A DNA stretch of 64,000 nt from Globisporangium splendens. Its lineage: Eukaryota > Oomycota > Peronosporomycetes > Pythiales > Pythiaceae. Within the stretch, counting starts at the first letter, position 1, and every line of letters begins with the position of its first letter. The stretch spans positions 96,693 to 160,692 of the forward strand of contig VFIW01000007.1 of assembly GCA_006386115.1 (NCBI GenBank), read 5' to 3'. This document shows positions 40,994 through 53,172 of this stretch, piece by piece. The position numbers and the translations under genes were made by a program. Below the pieces are notes generated by a model. The model was not told the DNA's origin. It searched no databases and was given only the letters and a program-made list of their open reading frames with translations.

Positions 40994-43900
40994 CTACAGC
41001 GTCACTTTGTCTCCCTGGACGAGTCGAATGCGGTTCCACACGGAGCACGACATGTTCCAGCACGCTGTCGCCGACGACCGGTCTCCGCATTCGTAGCATG
41101 CCAGCTGGAGTGACTGGAGCGCGCACTCTTGCTGCGCCGACATCACATGAAGCGCAAAGAGGCTACGTTGTGGGTTTGCGGTGCAATCGGCGCACAGAGT
41201 ATCCATTCCGATGGCGCCGCAGAGACGACAATGTTTGCTCATGTAGAACGAGTCAATGGACCGCGTGTCACCGAGTACTCCACGAGCCGGGTGGACGTTG
41301 TACATCTGCTGTCGGGCTTTGATAGACGAGCGCGGCAAGTCGCCGTACCAAGCTCGGACGTTTGCTCCAATGAGCAGAAAGAGTCGCTCCAGACTGGGGA
41401 TGATCTGTAGCAGCATCAAAAGGAAGTTAGTCAGAGCTGCTCGTACCATTTTCACAGGAAACTTCCACATGCATTGCACGATACCTGTTTGTGGATGTAG
41501 TATTGGTAGTTGATGGTGAGATTCGCTTTACTATTCACCAAGTCTTCAGGCGACACGACGAGGTCCATCAATCGAGCCCCAGGTGGTCCGTTCACAACGA
41601 CGTAAGGAACGCGTTCTGCATAGTGAGGCTCTGCGCGTCGATCGCGTGCCATCGCCTTCGTCGCGACAAGCGCAGCAGGCGGGGCACTAAGCGAGTGTAA
41701 ATGAGTGATATCGCACAAATCAGTTTGTCAAACCCACTCAGACTTGGTTCAGGACAAATACGAAGCAGCACACCGATCAGCTCTTACCTTCCGTTGCTGT
41801 AGGTTCCCAGTCGGACCTCCTTTGCAAACACAAAATCCTTCAGTGGTAGTCTGTCGTCCAGCATTTTCAGCCAGTATTGCTCCAGCAAGCGCTTGACTCT
41901 CGACAGATCCGACGTCGTGAAAAGCGTTTCCAAGGACGACTGCATCGCATTTTGCACCACACTGCACGAGTCCCGACGAACGATTTCAATGCCCTTTGAT
42001 TCGACAACCCCAGTCTCTTGGCACGGACGCTCAAACTTGTACCCCACATAGCGCTTCTTGGAGACCAGCACGCAACCGAGGTACACCTTTTCCAGCTTGA
42101 GCGTCACTGGTCTATTGGCAGCGCGCCACAGACACAATACACAACATTACTACCCAGTTTAAGAGTCCGCCTCATAGTATTTGAGAACCAAGCACGTACT
42201 TTGGGTTCGTCACAGTAACTGCGTCTGCGATCTCTTGGCCGATGCGGAACGCATCGTCCTTCGATCTCCCCTTTAGGAGCACAAAGAGACTGTCCGTATC
42301 GCCATACACCACCTTGGCGTTCCAATCAGCCCGAGCTTCCACCATTCGAACAGCAGCCTCCAGCGTGCATCGACCACTCTGCACACACACACACACACAC
42401 ACACAATTTCACCGTGTTCAGTTTTGCAGTCCTTTTTGGTCGATCAATGCAAGTAAAAACTGCATACCTGAACAATCGCGTCAGCTAGCTGGGCACATGG
42501 CATTCGCCCTGAAAAGCCTGCCGCAGTGTAGCCGTACATGACGTTTGCGATCATCTTCAGCGCCAACTAACGTGCATTCAACACCTTTTCCAGTCTCTCC
42601 TGATTGACCTCTTTCGCCTGCTTCATGGACTTTTTCACCATGATTCGTGTCGACAATATCTCGTCCAGAATGAGCGGCAGGATGCCATGCCGATGCGACT
42701 TCGGACAGAACAAGGTTCCATTCGGAACGATGGTAATCTCATCTTTGCACTCTAGGATCCCTTCTCTGCTTGGAGAGAAGTCAACGACGCCGAGCACCGA
42801 CTCGAGCTCCGGATGCATTCCATCTTTCAGCCGACCAAGGTAAGTTGAATAGCACAGATTGTACCCGATAACAAGAGAAGGATAAAGTGACTTCAAGCAC
42901 ACCCAAAAACAAATATTAGTTCACAAAAGACTCATCTGAGACCGAGTAGGATTTGAAAGCCCTCGTACCTGGAAGTCGAGGACCACTACAGGATCCGCGT
43001 AGAAACCGGAATGAGGCTCCATGACCAAAGGGATGCACTCCATGGGAGGCTGACCCGCCACTTGTGTCCGACTTGGGGACACCAACAGGAAATTTCGTCG
43101 CTTTGTCACCCGCAACATCACAGCCTCTACTCGATACTGCGAGCCTCGCGACAGCACTGAGTAAAAATCGATACCAAAGAGTCGAGCCATTTCACTGTGC
43201 ATCCATTGATAAAACGGAGTATTCAGCATCCCTGCAACACCAGCGCCATTGTGCTTGTGAAAGGACAGAGTAGTTACGCACCTTGTTCTGGTAATCAGCT
43301 GCATTTTGGAAAGTATTTGCAGGTTCAGTGAGGCGCGCTGCAAAAAGTACCGGATGACTTTCCACCGCAGTTGACCACCTTCGGTGTACCATTTGGACAG
43401 ATCGCGACTCGAGTAAACAGGCAGCTCTCGCTTCAGCACTGCACGAAGAACATCTTCAAACGCAAACCGCGATAATTTCACCTACGAATATGAAGTTATT
43501 GTTCAGTCTACACTCATGAGAAATAAGTCACAAGCAGTACCTCGGATCGAGCCATTCGCCACAAGTTTAGAATATAACGGCCATGGACCCAGAGACCAGA
43601 AGCTTTCGTTATGCCCCACATCGCGCCAATTGATTCGTCTCCATTCTCTTTGTCGTCACCTTGCTGCACTGACCGAGCAAGGGGATTGCGTGCGTCGATA
43701 TTTGTGGACGGCAGCCGAGAAAACGCTTGGATCAGATTGATCTGTCAAGAAAATGCAGAGATAAGTGTCGACGTCAAACGAGCTGCAAGAGTCTAGTGAT
43801 CAGCACACTTACACCCAGTTGCGCGGCCCTGTCCACGAGATACCCAATCGACGACTTTTGCACTTCAAACCCCATGAGAAAATCTGGATCCCACTCTTGC

Positions 43901-46900
43901 ACCAAGCAGATCACTCTTTCGAAAAGCTCGCGCTCACTTACTGCAGATCTCACGACGATGTCACTGCTCTCGATACAAAATCTCGCTGCATGGGGCGATG
44001 CTGCGTCGTCCTCTGGCATCAATAGAATGACTCCACGTTCTTTTGTCTTCGATTCATACGGACCTTCCTGGGCTTCAACGGCATAACAGACAGCTTTTAC
44101 TTGATCACACAGAGGGTCAGGCAGCAGCGTCCCTCTTGACGATGTGTATATCTCGATCGACATGACAGTGACATTTGATATCGTAGCCAATGCAGCCGGG
44201 TTGTGGGAACTTTGGGTTGTTGAAACCTCGAGTTGCAATGGTCTTTTTCGTCGGCTCTAAAGAGTACGAAGGACATTACGTTGCCGAACCAGCAGCAGAA
44301 TGAATGAGGACACAGACAAACTCTTGCGTACCTTTTTGGTAGTTACAGCCATGTCATGCTCCTTCTTCAGCCACTTGTCGACGACTTTACGGTCTGGAGG
44401 CAGCCTTGCTGGAGTACGCACTCGAAGAACCTTCCACAATATGACGAAAGCAATAAATTCCACAAGTCCAAATCAGAGCACATTCAGATCAAACGCAACG
44501 CCAATCAAACTGAAAATGTGGGTACCTTTTGCCCACTCTCGAAGCGCTGTGGTCCTCTTATAAGATCAGCAAACTTCGTCCATTTGGTAGCGTTTTGGTT
44601 TAGACTTGAGACTGTCTCACCGAGCGAGCCGGGATCAAACGGCTTCATATGAGCATGATCGTGCGGGGTAAAGTCAAACTTCTTGCCACCGAAAATCATG
44701 GCCTTGTCTGGGATATCTTCACGTTTGCTATAGAAGGCTGGTTGGTACTGCAAGCAAGAAGAAAACGCGTCAAATGGTGTGAAACATAAATGCAATCGAG
44801 CCTCCGATGTACCTGGATATCATCGATCCCATAATCTGTCGCCGTTGATTTCAGCTCCTGCATGCTTGGCGGTGCTGGCTCATACAGCCATACTCTGCCT
44901 GTTGCTCTTGGCGGAGACTCTTTTCTCACAGTTCTCCGCTTGAAAACTTGAGGTCGAGGTGTCAGGGAGAGTCGCATTCGATCCACTGGAAACGAATCTT
45001 CTTTCTCTGAGGCGATGTATACTCTAACCGGAGGAGGTGGTGGCAAAAGATCCTCGACATCTTCCAACAGCACCGCATCCTCCTGGCTCTTCAACTCCTC
45101 TTGAATCTGTCTGGCTACTCTCGTAGAGGACTTTCGTCAACACCGCTATCCGTTGTTAGCAAACCGACAGGATATAGCTCGAAGGGAAAAGAAGTCTCCA
45201 AACCTTGTGTGCACGCCTTCGAGGAGTTGAGAAGATGACACGAGGACTCCCCATTTCACTGAACGAGTTCTGGCTGCGCTCTGATTCAGGTTGTGCTACT
45301 TCCCACCAAGGCGCACTGTTTTCACTTGCAGCCTCTGCTTTCTCGGGAGTCTCGGTTTGCTCAGAATCGCTAGAGGTATCGTCAACATCGTTTGCCAACA
45401 TTGACTGCGATGCAAGAATGTCGCCAATTTCGTCACCCGTGTCTTCACCTTCAGGCTCGTCATTCTCTCGTTCCTCATCTGTCTCAAAATTTGTTTCAAC
45501 ACTTGATTCCAACCGCTCTGCCTGCGAATAAATCGTCGACACTTTTTCTCGCCATTTAGGGTTGTCGACGGTTTGCATCGCAAGCAAGATGTTCATAATG
45601 TCTTCATCCTCGTCAATGATGGTGTTCTAGAGCACAAAAGCAAAGAACTCAACGAGATCAGCGAATTCGAAGTATTAAACACAATCGTGTACAACGAATA
45701 CCTGATTTTGTGATGCGCCAGCGTTATTCCCACTGGTGTCGGCCTGGCTGAATGCAAACACACTCTGCGTAGAAATCGAATTTCGGGCAGAAGCAACTTC
45801 AACTTGGGAGCTTCCACTGAAATCCATCAGCGAGCTTTCTTCTAGGTGAGCGTGATTGTTGTCACTGATGACCATGTCGCGCTCCATTTCTTTGACAATT
45901 GAAGCAAGCGACTCTTTCATCTTCTCCTGAAAGTGAGATTGTGAGAGCAAAGACGAGCTGGACTGCACTGACGCACTTTGACTCTTCTCCAGATCGACGT
46001 TTCGTCTGAGGCTGAGAGAATGCTCAGGCGTACTTTTCCCTCCATTGCGAACTCGTCGAATTCGCTCCTCCTGCTTACAAAACACAACGTCCATCAGCAG
46101 CCAATCTTGATCTTAATGCGTATTGGGCAAACAAAGTCACTCTACCTCCCAAATAGCGGCGAGCGACGGGACGTTGCGCAACTGATCGCTTTCTCGAAGA
46201 GAAGCCTGAAGCGATTGGAAAATCTTCGGGTTCAAAATCCCCTCTGCTGCGACGTCCAGCTCAAGCGCACAGCTTGAGTGCCGGTCAAACCACTGCTTCT
46301 GGATCGGAGGAATCGACACGTGCCTCCCTGGGACTGACTGTGATCGATTCTGAACACCGCTGATTCTCGTCTCGGGTGTATTAGAGCGGAGGATAACTCG
46401 ATATTGACCAGAATCAGGCGCGTCTCCCAAATGCGCTTGCTTTGTTGGAACGGGAGCCCGAAACTATTGACACAAAGTAGCACATGAATCACAGATTACA
46501 GCAGACACAGGTGTAACAGACACAGCGTTCACACACATACCTTCACATTCGACATGTGCACGTAGTTCATACCCTCAATGTTGTAATCCGCAAATACCTG
46601 CTCATATGCGCGACCACGTAAACAACAGAGAGGCGATGGTCTATACGGGTCTATACGTCGCCTACCTGTAGCAGGAACGGGATATGCGATTCGTAGGTCT
46701 GGAAGCGCCGTTCGGCGATGCATCCGCTCTCGAGGATCTGCACGACGGTCGACACCAACCGCGGGTTGTACAGGAAGATCTGCACAAACAGCCTTGGGCT
46801 TGGGTGGTAGCCGTAGAAAGGCGTGCCCTGCACAACGAGCAGCTACACATTCTCAAAGACAAGTGTGACAGAAGTACCTTATAATCAAAAAAACTGTTCG

Positions 46901-47396
46901 CCTTGTTATTTCTCGAACGAACAAACCGCAGAGTACCTTCGCCACTATCTTCGCCTTGTTCGGTCCGTTCGCATTTTGCTGCTGCCGCTTGATATCGTTC
47001 GCCTTTTCCAGTTCCATCGCGATCTGCGGTAAAAGACGCCGCAGCTCATCGGCGTTGTCGAATACCGAGTCGTTCTCGACGCGGAAGTAAAAGTATGGGA
47101 AGATCTGTTGCAGCAATGCGCGCCGAACACAAAGCATGCGCTTAGTACACTATAGAGCACACTGTAGCGCATGTGCACGAGGCGAATCGTACGCCGTGGA
47201 TGTGCAGCAGCGCCTTTTGACCCGCTGGCGTTGCGCCAAAGATGCGCACGACAGGCACCTCGCGCGCCATGAGGTAGCACGGCGCACTTGGCAGCGCCGG
47301 AATCGCGTGCGGCGGTAGCGGCGCGCCCATGTAGTAGTCCACGTTCACGACCTCCACGCAGAGCGCATCGTCCGCGGCGGCGTCTTCGACCGCCAT
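40994..47396 (-). pseudogene. REV3: REV3, DNA polymerase zeta catalytic subunit, with an in-frame TAG before motif B
   Basis: Nineteen exons (47193-47396, 46937-47104, 46666-46827, 46541-46597, 46146-46463, 45702-46070, 45204-45626, 44813-45130, 44526-44747, 44332-44430, 43813-44256, 43541-43741, 43282-43481, 42969-43194, 42468-42890, 42200-42378, 41788-42111, 41485-41686, 40994-41404) join in phase to 1650 codons. Visible are the N-terminal HIHGIFPYFYF and GTPFYGYH, motif A (SLYPSLVIGYN after DFQ), motif B (LALKMIANVMYGY), motif C (YGDTDSLF) and the C-terminal CysA and Fe-S CysB clusters (CRLCG...CADC; CYECG...CWNMSC). Codon 1245 is TAG (42567-42569), where the family has Gln in ARQLALK. A normal product would end before motifs B and C and be inactive. 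Known role: translesion synthesis with REV7. Everything else is intact, so a sequence error, a heterozygous allele or a recent null are all possible. Confidence 0.93.
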
Positions 47397-47702
47397 GCTC
47401 GCCAATGTTGCCGCCAAAAACCGTTTGTTGCAGTTGAAAAGAGAGGCTAATATTTGGACCATTCACGGTGATGTGATTGTTTTGACCTACATCACAAAAT
47501 AGATGCACTTCGCAACAGTAGAATCTGGATCGATTGGCAGAAAAACTGCACCGATTTTGACAATCAAGTGTGTCGACTCGTTTTCCCGATTTCTGTGGGC
47601 GAAACCGAGTTGTGCAACTCGACTGCTTGATTCAGACCTGGAGTTCGTTTTCGCCACTAACAGCTCTTGATTTCGAGAAAAAAGAAAACAACAAACCGTT
47701 GA

Positions 47703-48425
47703 GGAGGAGACGGGGAACAAGGGACACTCTCTGATGAGCAACAACAAGGTCGATATCGCAAATATATCGAAGACAACATTGGCGACGTCCTCGCGACGAA
47801 CAAGCTACGCGTGTATGGCGTGGAGAAGGAGAGCGACATCCTGAGCGTCCGAGTTCCTGGTCTCAACTTTGATTTGGTTGGACGCACGGACCTGCTCATA
47901 CTGAGCTCTAATGCACACCCATTGATGTTGGATTTTTGCCTCATGCGAAGATGTTCATCGAAGTGAAGCGAGCTTTTCCAGTCGACTCTGCCTTCCCGGC
48001 TGTTTCGGAATTGATCGCGCTTGATCTGCTTGTCCATGAGCCAGTCATGGGTCTGCTGACGAACTTGACGGACATTTGGATGTTTCTCTGGGTCAGCGAG
48101 AGGAGCAGTAGCACGTCAAGAATCAAGATGGCAATTCTTACACGCCCAGATGAAGCGTTTGAAGTGATCAGAACCATGCTTGCGCGTCCATCAAGCGAAG
48201 CAGGCGCAGATGGCAGCGATGCCAGTCTTCCCTACCTACGAGAGCAAATAAAACGACGGAAGCTGAAGTCGACGCTGTTGTCAACCAGCAAGGGCGGAAA
48301 ACGCTTAGGTATTCGCGAGAGCATTGAGCGATGTCACGAGTGTGTCGGGTCCCGATGTTGATATGGCGCGTGCTACGGCGAGGCAGATCGTGCAAAGTAT
48401 CCCAGCTTTTGACAAGCATGCCTAA
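47703..48425 (+). pseudogene. Crinkler (CRN) effector C-terminal domain, frameshifted fragment
   Basis: Three frames in succession carry pieces of one domain typical of oomycete CRN proteins. The first, up to about 47915, includes RYRKYIEDNIGDVL and VGRTDLLILS. The second, about 47936-48361, includes FIEVKRAF, AVSELIALDLL, EAFEVIRTML and IKRRKL. The third, to TAA 48423-48425, includes DVDMARATARQI. At least two frame breaks separate them, and a TGA stands just upstream of the first piece. The N-terminal secretion and LFLAK-type translocation region is absent. It is therefore a dead remnant, not an effector gene. CRN proteins are secreted host-cell-entering effectors with diverse C-termini. 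It sits directly upstream of REV3 on the other strand. Confidence 0.75.
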
Positions 48426-48547
48426 TTCAGCTTTGAAAGCGTTATTTTTGCGTACCAGTGGAGACTTCGTTTACTTATGTTGTTGATATTGTATCGTTAA
48501 CGACGACGTTGCCCACCAGTGGGAGTCGTCTCGCTTTTCTCTTTGTT

Positions 48548-49198
48548 TTACTGGAGTAATGGCACCAATTTCTTCTCGGTGTGGAGAGCGACCGTGGCGT
48601 CAGCACCGCCAATGTGCTGACCCTTGATGAACACGTTGGGCACCGTGCGCTGGTTGGTCAGCTCCAGCAGGATCGTTTGGATTTCCGCACCGTCCGCTGC
48701 GTAACACGCACAAACAGATAAATGCACGTTCATTCACCGCATCAGTACTCTCGAACCTCCAACCAATTCGCAACTGTCCAACTTCCATTTCAAACGCGGA
48801 AAGAGTGCCAAGTCAATCACAAACGCACGTACCTCGTTCGTCGAGCTCGACGACTTCAAAGTCCGTCTTCAGGTCGTTGAACAGCGCCTTGACGCGCGCG
48901 CAGTGCGGGCAGTACGTCTTGGCGAACACGAGCACGCGCTCGTTCGCAATCGCAGCCTAAATAAACAATATCACAAAACGCAAACGAAAGTGCCATTCAG
49001 TGCGCCAGACAACAGAGAGCAGCGTGGGTCCCATCGTCACTCCATTCCCCATTCTCCACGCACACACACACACACACACACGCAACGCACCTGCACCGAG
49101 GCCTTGCTGGCCTCCACGTGGACAGCGCGCGCACCCACGACGGCGCGTTGGGTCACAAGGAGCGCAGAGCGCGAGAGCACACGGCGGGTGGCAAACAT
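48548..49198 (-). CDS. Dithiol glutaredoxin, probably mitochondrial
   Basis: Three exons (49091-49198, 48833-48956, 48548-48696) encode 126 aa. The first 30 residues are Arg/Ser/Ala-rich (MFATRRVLSRSALLVTQR) and look like a mitochondrial presequence. The thioredoxin fold carries the active site KTYCPHC, the cis-Pro motif TVPNVF and the glutathione-binding GGADAT. Known role: glutathione-dependent reduction of protein disulfides and mixed disulfides. Length is normal for a class I glutaredoxin plus targeting peptide. It shares a 222-bp promoter with the divergent small membrane protein gene; ATTGGCTGCTT (about 49320) there resembles the CCAAT words seen elsewhere. Confidence 0.93.
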
Positions 49199-49420
49199 CT
49201 TTCTCTCTGATGTGCAGTGCGCGGCAAAATGACGAATGAGCGAGCGCCGTAATTTGAACTGCCATCTGGATTCGTTATCCTCTCCTGGTTTTAGTGACAC
49301 TGCGCTCTTCGGACGCGCGATTGGCTGCTTCCAAAGAGTGAGTTGTACCCCGATGTAGTGACATGTGACACCCCATCGAAACTTGGATCTGATGATGACA
49401 TTGGACAATCGGCAGCAAGA

Positions 49421-49708
49421 ATGAGCAACGACGACGCGAACTGGAAGCTGCAGGAGCGAATGTCGCGGCCGCCCGAGTCGTGGGTGGACGTCGTGATGCT
49501 CGCGGTGATCGGCGACCCGGGCTTCTACGCCGTGCTCGCGTGCATCACGGTGGTCGTGCTCGCGATTGTCGCGCTGCTCGCGGCGCGCGTGCTGCTCGAC
49601 CAGATCGAAGAGGACGAGGCAAGAGAGGCGAAGCGCCTGCGCGCAGAACGAGGCGCGCAAGAAGAAGAAGAAGAAGAAGAAGAAGAAGAAGGCAAGAAGG
49701 AGCAGTGA
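49421..49708 (+). CDS. SMIM15-like small single-pass membrane protein
   Basis: A single exon encodes 95 aa. One membrane segment lies at about residues 33-55 (FYAVLACITVVVLAIVALLA). A charged helix follows (DQIEEDEAREAKRLRAER), then a run of ten glutamates from a GAA microsatellite, and the end is lysine-rich. The layout and the DPGFY stretch before the membrane segment recall eukaryotic SMIM15 (about 74 aa), but the match is weak. The ATG at 49421 is preferred over upstream in-frame codons because it gives a compact N-terminus. The function of this family is not established. Confidence 0.65.
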   Translation: MSNDDANWKLQERMSRPPESWVDVVMLAVIGDPGFYAVLACITVVVLAIVALLAARVLLDQIEEDEAREAKRLRAERGAQEEEEEEEEEEGKKEQ

Positions 49709-50046
49709 CGCAGCGGCATGCGCTTGAACTCGTAAAGCTACCATTTGTATCCGGAAAATGGAGGTGGCAGATGCGCGTCACTGCTGGTGAACGACTGACT
49801 CGCGTATCTTTCAAAGTTATCGTATCGTGACGCCAACTTGCTGTTAAATGCTAAGACGGAAGAAAAATGGCAACAAGCTGCTCTGTGTGCAATAAACGAA
49901 TGGTTTTTGTGATCTCTATCAGCAGTGTTGCGCCGTGCCTACCCTTCTCAAAAATGCTTTTCGTTTGTCGCTCTTGCTCTCATTATTCTAACCTCGTGAT
50001 CGTGTTTGTTTTATTGCCTTTCGCACTTGCTGCTAGTACTTGCTAC
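49709..50046. other. Convergent 3' intergenic region
   Basis: No gene is seen between the ends of the SMIM15-like and NAA35 genes. It contains 3'-UTR-like AT-rich sequence, with AATAAA-like words near 49890. Confidence 0.5.
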
Positions 50047-53000
50047 TTATGCTTTACGCTCTGGAAACACGACCACGGGGAAGTGAGGATGCACTGAAAA
50101 GTCCAGTTGGGCGGTCGCCGCGACAGCAGCGGCAGACGGAGCTGCAGCCGCTGTGGCTGCGCCATTCTTCTGCACTTTCTTGTGCTGCTGCTTCGAGGCG
50201 CTCCCTGTGGCTTGAGACGATTGATCGCGACGAAGCAGTGCGACCGAATTGGAGATCGCGACCTTCATCAGCGCCTCGACTTCGGCTCCGTGGATCACGC
50301 TCACGTGACTCCCCGTGCAGCTGCTGCTGCTGCTCGTTCCCGCATTGATATCATCGCTTGTCAAGAGCTCTTCGCCGTGAGCGCGTCCCACTTTGAAGCA
50401 TTCTTCGGCCGACTTGTAGATCAGATCCACTTTGTACGGGGAGAAATCGCTGTTCTTCAAGTAATCGTCGTGCGTAAGTGCTGCGGGGAAATGGATCGAC
50501 TGGAACGCTGCAAACCGGTGCTCAAAGCGAATCAACGTCGAGCTGTAGGTTGGCGTCACAGCCTGCACGAGCTGCTCCCGCTCCAATGCGCTGAAAAGCT
50601 GTGCGAGTACAAAAATGCACCGTGCAAAATGTCAGACAAGGACACAAGATACTACAAAACGACTGGATCATACATGTGTTTTGTACCTGGAAGTACGCGC
50701 GCATGACACTTCGCTGCATCTCGTTGTAGTTGATTTCGCGAAGGAAGCGCACTTTGGTTGGGTCGACGTCTTTCACTGGACCGCTGGCGGCAGCAGCAGC
50801 AGCGTTTGGTGCAGTTGCTGGGGACTTCTTGGATTTGCCGTGTTTCGATTTCTTGCTCAGCGTCTTCGCATCCGGCTCCGAGGTCTCTGATGTGCTCGAC
50901 GATGCTGGTGCAGGAGCATCGGTCTCTGGCGCCTTTGGAGCCGATGGCTTTCGCACCGGCATCAGTTGTTTCATCTTTTCGACAAACTGCCAGGTCACAT
51001 TCAGGTTTTGAAGGCGAGAGCCATGCAAATAGTCCAGGTACCTAATGTGGAATTGCAACACGCGAAAACCCAACGACAAAACGTTAGCAATCCCATAACA
51101 AAATAAGCACGCAGACAACAAAGCGCGGATGCCCGTACCAGTAGATCGTCCCGTACTCTGACGGCGCGTACAGATCCAATTCAAAGCCCAAGAGGATGTA
51201 ATGAATCATCAGCAGCACCGCTTGCTCAAGCGTCCAGGCCGTGAAATATCGAGGATATGCCGTTTTCTATCAGTACAAACAGCCAAATCACAAGCAGAAC
51301 AGTTTAAGTCGCGCCAGGATTCCACATAAATTGACAAGTCTGCCACATGCAACGTACCGGGATGGCCATCTCCGTCGTGAATTTGTCGTCGATGCCAGCG
51401 GCTTCGAGCTGTAAAACGGACCACTCCTCTAATAAATACTCAATGCGAGCGCGCTGACGCGATCGATTGTGCAGATACAGCTTCAGGGACTCGTAGAGCG
51501 TCTCAATGACGCGTGTGGAGAACAGCACGCCCTCTTGCGTCGACATGAGCACTGACGGCACGCCATTCATCACCATCGACGCAGACAACCACTCCGTGAA
51601 GCTGTACTTTGCGTAGATCTTTTGGTTTGCATACAAAAATAGCTGCAAACACACAAACACAACAACTGACGTTGTCAGAGTCACTTGGCATACACAGATG
51701 AGTTGCCAAAGGATACTTCGTACCAGCACGTAAGATCTCGCAATGATATTCGGCTGTTGTCGCGAGAAGTCCGAGAGAAAGATGCGCAGCTCCTCCATGG
51801 ACGACCACTCTGCTGGCGAGCACGCCGTCATCAATTGGTCCATGAGCTTCTTCTGAATCGCGATGGCGTCATCGAGCGACGGGATCTTGATGTCGCGCGG
51901 CGGCGACCCAGAGAGCAGCAGTCGACTGATGGTCTTGTCGACGCCAAACGGCTTCCCACTAAAGCACTCCTGGTCCAATTCCAATTGCTCAGTCTCCAGA
52001 CCAGCCAGGAGTTCCTTCGTTTGCTGGAATTGGTCCTGTGCGCGCTGTAAATCCAGTGATGGACCTTCTGCTGTCCCCTGCTTTTTGCAATCACAAGATG
52101 TACAGTACTGTGTAAGCAAATGCATGAGGTTAACGATTTGATATGACGTTTTACGTGACGTACCAGACCAGCGAGCGCTTCGAAGAGAGCTCGACGCAAC
52201 CGCACGCGACGCAAAAGCGCTTCGCAGATCAGACTCCCGATACGCGCACTCTGGTGGAGCCCTTCGTATCCACCGCTGTTGCTGCTGCTCTCGCTGGTCG
52301 CAGCGGCCGCTTTCTTGCTGCCTTTCTTCTTCGACGATTTCTTGGAGGATGCGGCCGCCTTCTGTTCGACGAGCACAGCCTCAAGTCGCTGCTCCGTAAA
52401 TCGAAGCAACGCCTGCACGGCATCGTACGAAAACGCTTCCAAAATCCCGATATCAAAGCCATTCGCGGGTGAAAAGTCCTCTTCCTCGTAGATATCGCCT
52501 CGCACGACGACATCGCGCACGATGATGTCGGTCTTGAGCATCACCAGGCACACCGTGTTCATGACCAGCAAGAGCGTCTCCGCTGTGGTCTTGGCCGTGA
52601 GTTTGCGCTGCAGCACCTCCTCAATGTCTGTGCGCGCGATCAAATCATCAAAGCTCACGAGCTGACTGAGCAGTGCGTTGATCGGCTCCTTGTGCATGTA
52701 CACGCTCGTGAGCAGCGTCTGTTGCAGCGGCTGGCCATTGAACCAGCCGGATTCGCAGCGGAAAAGCTCGTCGATCGTCGCGAGCACGTCTCTCGCAGAC
52801 GTGAACGACAGCGCAATCGATCCATTCTTCATGCGCGCGCCGATGGGCTGCGGCACCGCGCCATTGATGAGCATCCCCGAGTCCATCTTCGGATCCATCA
52901 GCTCCAGCGCCGACATGGAGTCGAACAGGTTGAAGTTCGACAAATGCACCATTTGGCCCACTTTCAGCTCCTTCGCCGCGGATGCAAACAACTGCAGACA

Positions 53001-53172
53001 TACACACAGAAAGAGCGAAAAGAATGAGAAGATGTTAATTCGTAGCATAATACGAGCGTGTACGCTGTGCCACATGGCTGTAGTGAAGCATACAGAGTCA
53101 ATACGATACCTCAGTCAGATCCTGCCATGGCGCGGCGTCGGCTGCACTCTGGACCCGCAGCGTGTCGTGCAT
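50047..53172 (-). CDS. NAA35: NAA35/Mak10, auxiliary subunit of N-terminal acetyltransferase C
   Basis: Seven exons (53110-53172, 52164-52991, 51724-52077, 51358-51642, 51139-51266, 50687-51041, 50047-50598) give 854 aa, somewhat longer than human NAA35. The hallmark ALELMDPKMDSGM near the N-terminus, followed by the CESGWFNGQPLQQT helix and the VFEEEDF-like EEEDFSPANGF block, identifies the family. Two low-complexity insertions lengthen it: a Ser/Lys/Ala tract (52270-52360) and an Ala/Ser/Lys tract (about 50760-50950). Known role: scaffold that anchors NAA30 and NAA38 to the ribosome for acetylation of Met-Leu, Met-Ile and similar N-termini. Confidence 0.92.

Noticed and set aside
42567..42584. 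An 18-nt intron in REV3 (GTGTTG...CGTTAG) that would remove the TAG in frame
   Set aside because: It is far shorter than any other intron here and would delete conserved residues before motif B.
49659..49690. The GAA run as a separate repeat feature
   Set aside because: It is a short coding microsatellite (a glutamate run) and is described within the gene.
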